Assembly: GCA_963854835.1 (NCBI GenBank)
Contig: OY978526.1
Location: forward strand, 15,207,277-15,271,276
Source of the DNA: Megamerina dolium
Lineage: Eukaryota; Arthropoda; Insecta; Diptera; Megamerinidae
Length of the DNA: 64,000 bases
Direction of reading: 5' to 3'
Shown here: piece by piece, positions 40,668-51,945 of the stretch
Layout of the letters: each line of letters begins with the position of its first letter
Numbering within the stretch: the stretch's first letter is position 1
The notes under the pieces: model-generated
The model's database searches: none
The model's input: only the letters and a program-made list of their open reading frames with translations
What the model was told of the DNA's origin: nothing
Position numbers and translations under genes: made by a program

Positions 40668-41589
40668 TTGATTGTTGTATATTTTTATTGTGATTGCTTC
40701 TGAATATTTTTTTATAGCATTTTATTTAAAATGCGTATTTTCTCTTCTTTATCTTATTCTGCATTTTGTGGTTGACTTTTATGAAATATATAGTACATTT
40801 TTATGAAAACTACACGTGACATACATTGTATTATTTACAGTTGACTTGCTTGTACTGTGCATCGCTAATGATGTTATATTATTACATATTACCTGAGGGC
40901 CGACAGTTTGTACTCATGCAATAGTATGAGCACAAAATAAGTTGACGTTGTGCGAATATAATCGTGAAATATAAGGAAATGTAACATATACTATATATAA
41001 ATGAATAAATATACATTTGTACATGTACTATGTATGTCTACTTCACATAAATATAAAGCGATGCGCAATTTGAAATTGTATCATAGTCGATAAGGAGAAT
41101 ATATTGTATTCTACTCTGGTATAGGTAAGTAGTATCTTATAAGAAGCTTTAATTGCTTCATTGGACATACAATCTATATACGAGCGCATATGTATTTATA
41201 GTTCATTTGAGGGTTGACAGGTTGAATGGTTAATTGAATGGCTGCTTAATTGGTTTGTGTATACTTCATTCGTCGTCTTATTGATGGTCGTAAGCAATTT
41301 TCTATTAATTTACGATGATTTTAATATGAACTCACTTGAGCCAAACAAATTATTTATGTGTGTGTGTGTGTACATAAATTTGCGTGCAAAAAAAATACAA
41401 TAATTTATTAGTAAGGATTTGCGGTTTTGTGGCAAAAATATTTACGAAAATTAAAATACGTTTTTGTCAGCCAATTAAAGGAATTTCCAAGAAAATTGTC
41501 TGCCAGATTACTTTAAAGAGAGAACCCATTAAAATAATAGAAAAATAATATAAATTCCATTAAAATATTAAATCTGCTACGTTGAAATG

Positions 41590-43420
41590 CTCAAGTATAA
41601 AAGCTGGAAGGTGGATGTGGTTTCCATCCGATAACGCCCATTTCCAAGCATATTCGTTCACATTTTGTATTTTGGCCTAAAGATAAGCATATGAGATGTA
41701 CGCGTTATTTTCAGGGGATTACTTCCATTTACAAACCCATCCCTTCGCGAACAAATTTTTGATCATGTGTATCATATTTCAACTTCATAACATTATATTT
41801 TCATGGGGAAAATGTGAAAACATACACTCAAGTGAAAGCATACTTTTATATGGGACGTAGATGTAGTTATCATCTGATTTAGCCTATAGTTACAATTATT
41901 TGTTCTCTGATAAATATAATATTCTTCGCAAAGTCTCAATTTAATAGCTTTATATCTTCTGGAGAAAAATGTGAAGTAATGCATTCAACTTTGCCCTAGA
42001 AAAAGCTGCTAGGGAATCTGCACTCAACACGAAGGTAACCATTTTATTCAAATCCATCCAAATTCTGGCATATGCGGATGACATCGATATTATCGCGATC
42101 TCTCTACCAAGCTTAAAGAAAGCCTTCGAGAGTATAGAAGCTGCTGCTGGAAACATCGGGCTGCTAATAAACAAAACTAAAACTAAAGTATTCGTCTCAA
42201 TGACATCAGACTCTATCAGGAAAAAGGTGGGTGCCAATCTCGCAATATGTTCGTAAAATTTCAATATTTTCAGTGACTTTAAATATCTTGGAGTTAAAAT
42301 ATCAACAACAACAACCTGTCATTTGAATTCAGCCAAAGAATACTGCCAGAAAATCACTGCTATTTGTCCCTATGTAACCACCTCGAGAGTCGCCTGCTTG
42401 ATCGGAGCACTAAGTTCTTCTATATCGGACGGTAATAATACCCTGCCTGGTATACGGAAGTGAATCATGGGTTGTCTGTGAAGCAGATTAGCAGAGGTTG
42501 CTGGTTTTGAGAGGTTTTCGATCGTAACAATCATAGAGATTAACAATATCAGATGGTCAGGTCACGTCTTGAGAGCTGACAATTCCTACCCACCACAACA
42601 AATTTTATTTGGAAATTGCCACGCGAGAAGAAAAAAGGGACGTCCACGCCTGAGATGGATAGATGGAGTCGATGACGACGTCAACTACCTGGGTATACGA
42701 ACGCGAGACCGTGAAAATTTGGGACCAATTCTGCAACAGGCGTAGATCCGATCTGGATTGTCCAGCCGACAATGATGATGATGAATGCAATACTTTTCTA
42801 TTGGAGGTATGTGTAGCATATCGTACATCCGATTCAATCGATATTCAAAGACTATATTTTTTTTAGTAATTTTAATCTTGGCCACCTAGTTTCAGTTTGA
42901 TAACATTTATATTTTCCGGCAAAAATTGTGCAAATATGCAAGCGGAAGCATATTTTTGTATGTGAAATTTACGTCTGATTTCATTTATATTTACACTTTT
43001 TCATTTACTAGTAAATATATTCTTTTTTACTAAGTTTTAGCTTAATAGCTTTATACTTTCTTGTGAAAAATGCAAAATAAGCATACGGAAACATATTTTT
43101 GTATAGGAGGTATGCGTAAAGTACATCCGATTCAATCGATATACAAGGATTTCTATTCGTTAATCAATTCAATAGTATTTGCCAATTTTCAGCTTTATAA
43201 CTTTAGATTTTCCTGCAAAAAGTATGAAAATATACATGCGGAAGCATACTTTTGTATGGGAGGTGGGTTTGATTTTCACCGTTTCTATATATTTTCATTT
43301 TTTTGCTTTTATTAGTCAATATAATCGTGTGTAACAAATTTTTGCATTATCGATTGATATTTTCATGCATAAAATGTGAAATTAATTATATTCGAGGGAC
43401 CTACTTATATTAGCCGATTC
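41590..43420 (+). repeat. Group B array B4, split by a LINE fragment
   Basis: Plus-oriented modules with cores near 41606, 41841, 42791, 42951, 43091 and 43247, about 140-160 bp apart where uninterrupted. The 950-bp gap between 41841 and 42791 contains the LINE at 41985-42785. Subtracting it leaves about 149 bp. Confidence 0.8.
41985..42785 (+). mobile_element. Truncated LINE reverse transcriptase fragment
   Basis: Plus-strand remnant of a non-LTR retrotransposon. A frame beginning near 41985 reads FALEKAARES, then ILAYADDIDII, which contains the catalytic YADD box of reverse transcriptase. SLKKAFESIE, NKTKTKVF and FKYLGVKIS follow, with one in-frame stop near 42256. Further on, after frameshifts, the conserved tail IRWSGHVLRADNSYPP and GRPRLRWIDGVDDDVNYLG is readable. 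It ends in GAT repeats near 42771-42785, probably the element's 3' tail. The N-terminal part including the endonuclease is missing. Antisense to the Beat gene and nested inside array B4. The same type of polymerase tail occurs at 58440-59097 and 26690-26770. Clade not resolved. Confidence 0.85.
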
Positions 43421-44201
43421 TAAATTGAAGGACAAAACTCTTCAGACATCAGTTTTTGTATCACCTTATCACATAGCTTTTTCAAAAGTTTTTTTCTTGA
43501 TATTTTTTTACTGTATGAAGATTTGCCAATTGCTTGCTGACAAGCGAAAACCGCTTTAAAGAACAACAACTTTTGGATTACGTAAAAAATATTCATGTTC
43601 AACTTAACGATAAATGAAATGTTGAATACACAATACAGCAGATTCTTCAATAAAAATGAATGAAATGAATTTAGGTGTCTAGAACTACAATCTACCTTGA
43701 AATGTCTCGCTAGTAAATAGCTTCCAAGTATATTTTACTTATTATGTAAATCGATGCAAATTAATGCAGTAATGCGGTAATATATATGCTATCCTTTAGC
43801 AACATTTTCAACTCATGCATAGCAATTTATGTATTGTAGAAGCGAATTAAAAGCAAATTAAAAAGAGTAAACATATTTATATGTAATCAATATAAATAAA
43901 TACCCTTGAGATAAAAATATACGTATATACAATAGATATATAATAATCTTGAAAATACTTTCATATTATTACATTTTTATTTTTTATTTATTTATTGGTA
44001 ATGTCAATAACATCAATTTTTTTCTCCCTTCAACCCATTGCTCATTTTAGTTTTGCATTGCTATTTTTTGTGGTTTCTCTCCCATATTTCTTTTATTTTT
44101 ATTTTTTTTTTTAACATTTTCACGTGCATTGATTTGTATATTCTGTTTTTCAATATGTCTCTTCTTCATTTTCACAATTTCTTGTTGATTTTTCAACCAA
44201 T
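43421..44201 (-). other. Beat intron, AT-rich
   Basis: Nothing recognised between array B4 and the group A repeat. Confidence 0.55.
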
Positions 44202-45514
44202 TTTTTATACCCTGCATAATGCAATATACATGGTATATTCATTTCGGTCAGATGTTTGTGTCCACTTGAAGGATTCTCCGGAGATATAGACATGGATATA
44301 TATTCGTGATCAGCGTCGATTAAATTTTCGATTTAACGATGTCCGTCCGTCCGTCCGTCCGTCCGTCCGTCCGTCCGTCCGTCCGTCCGTCCGTCTGTCT
44401 GTCACCTGGCTGGTTCGCACGATAACTTGAGTAAATATTCAGCTATTTCGATGAAATTTGGCATAAGTAATCTATGATCCAAGAGTACGGAGGGGATTGA
44501 CATTGGGCATGATCGGTCAATAACCACGCCCACACCAAGCATTCAAAGTGACTAACCTCGAAATTTTCAAAATCTTTAACTTGCTATAACTCACATAATA
44601 TACCACTTGGGACAACAATATTTTGCACATAGAGTTATATTATACTACTATATAACCTCGCCAAAAGTGGGTGAGCCACGCCTACTTTCTAGCGTAGCTC
44701 CCATACAAAGTGTCTGTACTTCTTTTAAATTGAAACTGCTGTAACTTCTACAATATTCTGTCTAGAATAACCATAATTGACACTTAGATTAACACGGCAG
44801 TCAGAAATAATATGGCAGAAAATTAATGTGCCACGCCCACTCCTTTTTGGATCTCCCATACAAAGTTGCGGAAATTAAAAAAAATGTTACCGGTTATAAC
44901 TTGCAAACTATTCAGCGTAGAATAACGAGATTTAAGGTGTGGATTAGTATTGTACGAGCAACTAGGCTCACAGAAAATGTGCGCACCACGCCCAGTGCTT
45001 ATCGTAGCCCCCATACAAATTTTAAATTGAAACAGCTGTAACTTAGGCAATCTTATGTCTACAATAACCATAATTGACACTTAAATTAATATCGTAGTCG
45101 GAAATAATCTGGCGAAAAATCAGCGTACCACGCCCACTTCTTATTGGGGCTCCCATACAAAGTTGAGGAAATTAAACAAAAATGTTAACCACCATAACTT
45201 AGAAACTATTCAACGTAGGACACCAAATTTAAGGTGTGGATTAACATTGAAAAATTAATTGGATTTACTAGAAAGTGGTAAGCCACGCCCACTTTTTATA
45301 TAGCTCCCATACTAAGCCTCGGAATTATCTTAAAATCCTTTTACTTCGTCAAAGTCAACCATATTTCGGGTGTAAATTAGTAGTATATGCAAAAATTGTT
45401 TCTCGAAAAGTGGAAATAAAAGAAAAGTTGGATATTCGAGTAAACTTTTTATATATAAATCTACATATGCAGGGTATAGTTTGGTCGGCCCCAGCCGACT
45501 GTAAGGAGATTTTT
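44202..45514 (+). repeat. Group A modular repeat, copy 2 (about 1.3 kb)
   Basis: Begins TATACCCTGCATA and has TATGCAGGGTATA near 45466-45478 as a 13-bp subterminal inverted repeat. It then ends in a GTCGGC-CCCA-GCCGAC hairpin and GTAAGGAG. Near the start is a (TCCG)n tract of about thirteen units (44341-44394). Five cores of the type CTCCCATACAAA lie at about 44696, 44852, 45007, 45149 and 45303 (142-156 bp apart). Each is preceded by CCACGCC(C/T)A, and there is a sixth CCACGCCCAC near 44524. No transposase or RT is encoded. The open frames at 44823-45547 are by-products. The layout resembles widespread dipteran non-autonomous repeats, but I cannot name the family. Confidence 0.85.
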
Positions 45515-45974
45515 TTTGTTTGTTTTTATCATATTTTTTGTATGTAATTCATGTATTTTGTAAATGTGTGTATCTGTATGTGACATGTATGCTCAAAGCA
45601 ATTTCTGTTAGTCTCAATGCTATTTTACATATTATTAATATAACTATGTATCATGTACATACGAGTATATGGAGTATATGCAAACAGAACACAGACTTAT
45701 TGCCAAAGGGTAAAACAAGGAGCAAACAACATGTGTACGCAAATCATATTTATATTTTGTCAGATACAGATAGTTTATTTTTAAGCAATTTTATTCAATT
45801 GATACAGGTTATTAATTTATTTTTTTTTTTAAGTATTTCATATATGTTAAATCTATATTTATATATACATTTTTTTGCGAATATATGACATATAGACATT
45901 TCCTTGATTACAGATGCTATATTCTTATGCTTGTACTACTTTATTCCAATATATTTGTAAAAAATCATTATTTT

Positions 45975-46018
45975 TATTAAATTCGCGACAATAACCTAAC
46001 CTAACCTATTAAATTCGC
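45975..46018. repeat. (CCTAA)3 insert flanked by a 12-bp direct repeat
   Basis: The segment TATTAAATTCGC occurs at 45975-45986 and again at 46007-46018. The 20 bases between them contain three CCTAA units. This looks like a small insertion with a target duplication. Confidence 0.8.
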
Positions 46019-46437
46019 TCCGGCTGCTCTCAGCTCCTGCCTAGTGAGGTAAAGGATTTGACTAACTTCAATTTTTTTTAACCCAGCCTTTCCTCTGAAC
46101 TTACTTCCCTCTATCTCCACTACATACAGGGACTCCCGTATAAAAATAACCTATGAATATGCACAAGACCTTTGCACATTATATTTCAGTGTTTTATCGA
46201 ATTCTACCTGAGTTTAACTGACACTCTGATCAGCAGACTTGAACAGGCCTTTAGTTCAGTTTCCCTTATGCTTTTATTTACATACTTTTTCCACATATAT
46301 TTCCATGTATCAATGTCCATTTGATATAAAGTAAATAAAAAAACAAATTACTTCATTCACTACTCATAAAATATTCAATTTAAAACACATAAATAAAACC
46401 CCCTATTGTAAACTTAACATCATTACCATCTCCAGAA

Positions 46438-46458
46438 TCATCATCATCATCCTCATCC

Positions 46459-46489
<31 letters not shown>

Positions 46490-46495
46490 TATCAT
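46438..46495. repeat. (CAT)n microsatellite
   Basis: About 58 bp of CAT/TCC triplets, perfect in the centre. Confidence 0.9.
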
Positions 46496-48073
46496 TGTCC
46501 AATGAAAATTGTTGAAATTGTTTATATGCACTTTACGACAACATCAAACGACCTTATTTAGCCATTAAATCACACACATATACGTATATCATAATATAGT
46601 GTATATATGTAGTTAGTATAGCTGCTGGTACAGCTTGTTGTAGCCACAACAAGAAACAAGAACAAGAAGTACCTAACTAAATATGTTGAAATTCATGAGT
46701 GTGTAAAATATTTAGCATAATCGTCGCAAAGTAAAATAAAATAACTGTGACGCCAAATACACACACACACACACACACATGCACACATAATCACATCTAA
46801 CCATGACAGCCCTCCTTCTATGTGTACATCCTTGAGTAAAACTACAAGTTATGCTCTGCTCAATATTCTCCTTCTTTCCATCAGTGAAATGAAATGGGTT
46901 GTATAGGTGTGAGTGAAATGTGTGAGAGTTACGCAATGACCTGTTAATGTTGATATTTTCACAAATTTTCCACACAATCTTTTGCAACTTTCCACTTGAG
47001 CATACTACAACCATCACCATCAACATCATCATCATCATCGTCACCATCGTTATCATTGTCATCGTCATGCTAAGCCATTAACACAGTCACCAAGCCACAT
47101 TTGCTTGTACCTGTACCAAGTTACATGTGAGTGTGAGTGTATATGAAGTAAACATCCTTACAACCATCATCGTCATCATCATCAACAGCAGCGTAGCCTC
47201 ATCATAGCTTGAACACTATTATATTCAACACCAATGAAAGCTCACATCAGCATCACCATCTCCGCCACCACTATCATTAACATCAGGATAGTCATTATCA
47301 TCATATAGAAAATAAAAACAAAAACAACAACGATGACGTCTCCAGCAACATATACATATATAGAAACCAGTAGTAGTAGTAGTAGCAACAGAACATGCAT
47401 CCATGATCCCATATTGCTGACAGAGTATACATTACGCTCTCTTTTTTAGATGACACGGTGCGTTAACAAATTTTGCGTTAAATTTCATTTGACTTTACAG
47501 ACAAAAATCAAGTTAAATGAAAATATTTGAAAAAAAACGATAAAGAATAGTCAAGTAGTAGGAGGAGGTAAGTAAAATAATAAGAACAACAAGAAGAAAA
47601 ATAATATAGACAAGTGTTCCATTTTGAGAAATGTTTATATGTGTAGCCAGCTACATACATGAATCTGTATGTGATGAGGAAATGAAAGATACATTCAACA
47701 ATTTTATGATTTTTTTTTTTTTCATGCTATAACACCTTAATATATCCAGCTAACTTAATCATAGCAATGACATGAATTAATAATGATAGTATCATATATC
47801 AATGTCTTTTTCCTTAATACAATCTTAAGTAGAAAACCAACGACAAAAAAAAAGTAAATCAAAGTTTAACAAACATGAAACTTATGAACTGAAACTGTAT
47901 GTTACATAAGAGCTGATATTTTATTCATATTGTAAATAACCAAATAATTTATTTTGGCTATATGATTTTATGACACTCATGACTTCATCACATTTATAAG
48001 TAGATATGTACTTGTGCGAGTTCATTTGTACAACTCAATGCATTTCTTTGTTAAACTAAATTCATTTACTTAC

Positions 48074-48209
48074 CCACAACTTGCATTATCCCATATGCTG
48101 TAGCCGTCGAAAAAAATGGTGCATCCGTAGTTACTTCACATGAAAAATTACCAGATAATCCAAAGCCCACATTACGTATTAGAACTTGTGTTGCATTCGA
48201 ACTGGTGAC
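48074..48209 (-). CDS. Beat-family protein, exon B (second half of Ig domain 1)
   Basis: Internal coding exon. The acceptor is TTAATTAATCAG before 48209 and the donor is GTAAGT after 48074. It starts in phase 0, directly continuing exon A (VD then VTSSNATQ). It encodes 45 residues plus one base: VTSSNATQVLIRNV, GFGLSGNFSCEVTTDAP, FFSTATAYG and IMQVV. The Cys in NFSCEV is the F-strand Cys of Ig domain 1, pairing with the Cys in exon A. Possible N-glycosylation sites are NAT and NFS. The last base starts the Glu codon finished in exon C. The splitting of the first Ig domain over two exons and the S-G-x-F/Y-x-C-E-V signature agree with Beat family genes. No stop or frameshift is present, so the exon looks functional. 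Confidence 0.92.
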
Positions 48210-48479
48210 CTGATTAATTAAAGTAAATAATTATATTACATAATTAGTTATTATTTTTATTATAAATAAATTTGTTAATTAAAAATGCTACAAAAATTAT
48301 CCCAATATAAGGGAAATTTTAATAAGAGTCTCCTTAACTAGTTAGAAAAATAATCAAACAAAAATAATAATTTTTCTTTTATATTTTTGTCATTTTCATA
48401 ACTTTTATTATAACTGCCTAGTAGATTTTAATTACATTTTTTGCACATAAACAAAAGGCAATATTTTTATTTTCTGCAC
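48210..48479 (-). other. Beat intron A-B, acceptor-proximal part
   Basis: AT-rich intron immediately 5' (in transcript terms) of exon B. No feature apart from the acceptor. Confidence 0.6.
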
Positions 48480-49300
48480 ATAATTACAATGAACTGGGAA
48501 ACGAAGCCGATATGGCTTCAAAAAATCTATAGCCTGGCTATTCTTCCTAATATCACCTATGGAGAGATAGTGTGGTGGAAAAAAAGCACGGAAAAAACTA
48601 CGGTAAATAGACTAAAACAACTGCAAAGAGTTATTAACTCCTGCATCACTGGTTGTCTTCGCACAACTCCAACGGCAGCCCTCAATGTAATTTTGGGTAT
48701 GCTGCCACTGAATTTAACCGTACAAATGAATGCGATCATTAGTACACACAGACTGATGCATATCCAGGATGCATATACAGGATCCGCATGCAAATGGTCA
48801 CCGCTCCATTGCCAAAGATAGGAGGCAAGACGGGTGCGTCTGGATACCCCTTGACTCAATGCCTCCGTGACATATCTTTAAAAAGAGATACAAAACTCAT
48901 ATCCCAAACACGATAAACTGAGAAGACTCAAAAATCAGTCGTATTCATGACGACATTGTCTGGTACACTGATGGATCCAAGACTGAAGAAGACAGATGAT
49001 CTGGAATTTATTGTCCCAAAACCCGAATGTCAATAAGTCATGGTAGCTTAACAGCCGTCTTTCAAGCGGAGGTCTTTACTATTAATCAATGTAGAAGGGA
49101 AATTTTTAACCTTCGTCCTTATAGGAAAAGAATCATTGTAATGTCGGACAGTCAGGCTGCATTAAAAGCCATGCAATCGTCAACATTTAATTCTAGGTTA
49201 GTTTGTGAGACAGCTAATCTTCTCCAACAACTGTCAGTGGGGAATCAAGTGATAATACACTGGATTCCAGCACACTGTGGTCCCAAATTATGCAGACACT
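48480..49300 (+). mobile_element. LINE fragment: RT C-terminus and RNase H
   Basis: Plus-strand relic of a non-LTR retrotransposon. From about 48490 the frame reads YSLAILPNITYGEIVWWKK and then INSCITGCLRTTPTAALNVI, which is the region following the RT fingers and palm. After stops and a frameshift the RNase H domain is readable: WYTDGSKTEED (first Asp), FQAEVFTINQC (Glu intact), VMSDSQAALKAM (Asp) and IIHWIPAHCG near 49255-49281. Similarity stops there, so the 3' end is missing along with the last catalytic Asp. It lies only about 270 bp from Beat exon B and is antisense to that gene. It is the same general type as the copies at 14545, 22832 and 53968 but is not a close copy. Confidence 0.82.
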
Positions 49301-51945
49301 TGTCTACTCTTTGGTTTCCATTCAAATTTCATGAAACTCATTCAGCAAATTCACTCTTTGAGAAAATCGAATATTCTTTGATTAACCACAGACTTGCTCA
49401 TAGTTAAAAATTATCTGACCTAAATGTTTATATACATTTACATTTAAAAATACTCGTACGTACTTAGTTTCGATAATAATAATAATTTAAAGTGTTCATT
49501 ATACCAAAATATGTCAACTTCAATACTTTTTACGATTGAATAGAATAAAAACAAACAAAAAAAAACTTTCTTCTTCTAGCTTTTTTGTAAATATTTCTGT
49601 ACATAAGAATGTCAAGTTAAATTTCTAAAATTAATTGCAAATGAAATTTTCTATCGAAGCAACCCTTTTTGTTCGCTCTGTTCACCAAGCCATACTACTA
49701 CCATACTACTGAAAGAAGAAACCTTTCGTAAACAAGAATGAATTACCACCAACATTGCATAACAAATGTTACCTTGTCATTTGGCACCTTTATTATATAT
49801 ATTTAGTCAATTCTTCGAATGAATAAATGTGAAAGCACTTAACTTTATTAAATCAATTGAAGTTATCTGAACATTCACACACATACACACATACACAGAT
49901 ATATAGTGTATAAGACGAGTGCATTTTATAAAATTTCACGTTTCGTTGGCAAAATAATTTCATGTTGCACATGTACATACATGTATATGGAAATACTTGT
50001 GCACGCATATTTACCTGCAACTTTGCTACTTTTCACATTTAACCCGCTCTTCTTTCGAACGAAAACTACAATCTACTATTCAGATATATATTAAAAAAAA
50101 AATGTGAATTTGTGGCAAAATGAGCACAACAACAATATAAATGTGCACATATTTAGTGCTTCTGATGCTAATGTTGCCATCGTCGCTCCTGCTAACCAGT
50201 TCATCTTCTTATTTTGCATAACAAACAGCACATTTTTATACAAAATAAAAAATAAAATAAAATAAAATAAAAAATAGAATAATGCCAACAGACAGACAGA
50301 TAGATGCAAATTTAAGATGCAACATCAGCAACTTCAATGTGGCAGCCACATTAAGAGAAACTTTTTCAATAATCTGCGAACAAAATGCAAAAAAAAGAAT
50401 TCAGCACGCACACACACATACATCAACCGAAAAGACAAAACAAAAAAAAAAGGATGCAGAACAAGTTGTTGTTGTTTTCAGGTTAACTTTAACGATGACG
50501 ACGGACGAACAAACATTTAAAACGCCCACCTGCAGGTAAAATGATCACACACATAATGTATATGTGTATGCGATGAGCGAAATTAAATGAAAAACTTTAT
50601 ACTAAGGCAACTGCAGCCCTGCAGCATTTCAAAAGCATTTCGATGACATTGTCAAGTGTTGCGGGTGATGCGGTGATGTGGTGATACCAACTATACACAT
50701 ACACGGACAACGAACGACAGCGCTATGTAAATATCTACCAAATTCAACAAAAAGCGCAACAAGATGTTCGAGTAGGAAGAATAAATGGCATTACGGGGCT
50801 ACCTATGTTGAGGTGATGCATACAAAAAAAAAAACAAATAATAAAAAACTACCAAAAAAAGGAAAACACCTACTAACCAGCAGCTACGACATATTGTGCT
50901 CATATCACGCGCAATACATTGAATATGCATAAAAATGTGAATAAATAAATAGTGCATAGGTGTGGAAGGTTGAGGTAAACAAAAAAGGCGAAGGTGATAG
51001 CCAATGAAGTTTTGACTAAAAAAACCCAAAAAAAAAAAAAAAAAAACCTTACGCTCATTGCCCGCAGATAAATTTTCACCAGATTGCTTAAATTATCTGT
51101 ATGTATGTGTTTGTATAAATATGCGTTTGCATACATATGCAATATGAGATTAGGTTCTCTCCGCCCTCATATGGTGAATGAGAGTTTAAATTTATTTTAT
51201 CATGTGGAAAATTGGGCGGCATGTGAAGAATATTAATATAACCAAACAACAGCATACACACAAACACACACACACACATACAGACACACAACAAAAGTTG
51301 ATCATCATTTCAGTACACGAAACTTTGACATTTTCATAATATTTATTTCACTTTTTGCATATAAACTACAATGTATGGTCATCGGTAGGAATATCTACCT
51401 GCTTGCAACTTATTACAAAATTTACAAATATGTGCATATGTACCTACATATACTAGCAATGTATGCATGCCCATATGTATACATAGGATATTTACATAAA
51501 TTTTAAGCTCCATAACATTTTTTATGTAGCGGATTGAAAGAATAAATTACCAACAACAACAACAGCAACAAAAAAGTAGCAGTAAAACAGATATTGGTTA
51601 TTTGTGGCAATAGTTATGTGTTATGCTTTACAAAAATACAAAAATGCAATAAGCAACTGCAAAATATTGCACAAATTGCAAATGAAAAAAAAAAAGCAAT
51701 TCTATATTAATAAAACAAATATCCTACCAAAAAAAAAAATAGGAAAAAGAAAAATAATAAATTAAAATAAAATTACATACAATATTTTATTTTTATTGTA
51801 TTATTTTTATTATTATTATTATTATTATTATTGCTATAGTTTTTCGATTTTATGCAATACATACAGTTTCGCTGAATATTGACCTAGCTTCTCTTCTGTG
51901 ATTGCAGTAGTGTATGTAAAATGTTGACAGTGCTAAACGATTGTA
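49301..51945 (-). other. Beat intron, AT-rich
   Basis: No gene recognised. CA/AC runs occur near 49876-49900, 50407-50420 and 51255-51280, and (ATT)n at 51806-51832. Long A runs occur near 51030. Confidence 0.55.
51806..51832. repeat. (ATT)n microsatellite
   Basis: About nine TTA units just outside the mariner. Confidence 0.9.

Larger units (their letters stand above)
39301..41589 (-). other. Beat intron, AT-rich with a GC-richer triplet-rich patch
   Basis: Holds (AT)n at 39800-39824, (GT)n at 40139-40162 and (TTG)7 near 40643-40663. The patch 40494-40667 carries a 57-residue minus-strand open frame described separately. No other coding signal. Confidence 0.55.
45515..48073 (-). other. Beat intron next to exon B, microsatellite-rich
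   Basis: Contains a short telomere-like insert (45975-46018), (CAT)n at 46438-46495, (AC)n near 46760-46780 and CAT/GTCATC triplets at about 47020-47067 and 47165-47190. No other gene. Confidence 0.6.

Noticed and set aside
46712..47068. 118-residue minus-strand frame
   Set aside because: Its start is the GTCATC/CAT triplet repeat and its end is a CA repeat (CVCVCV). No homology recognised.
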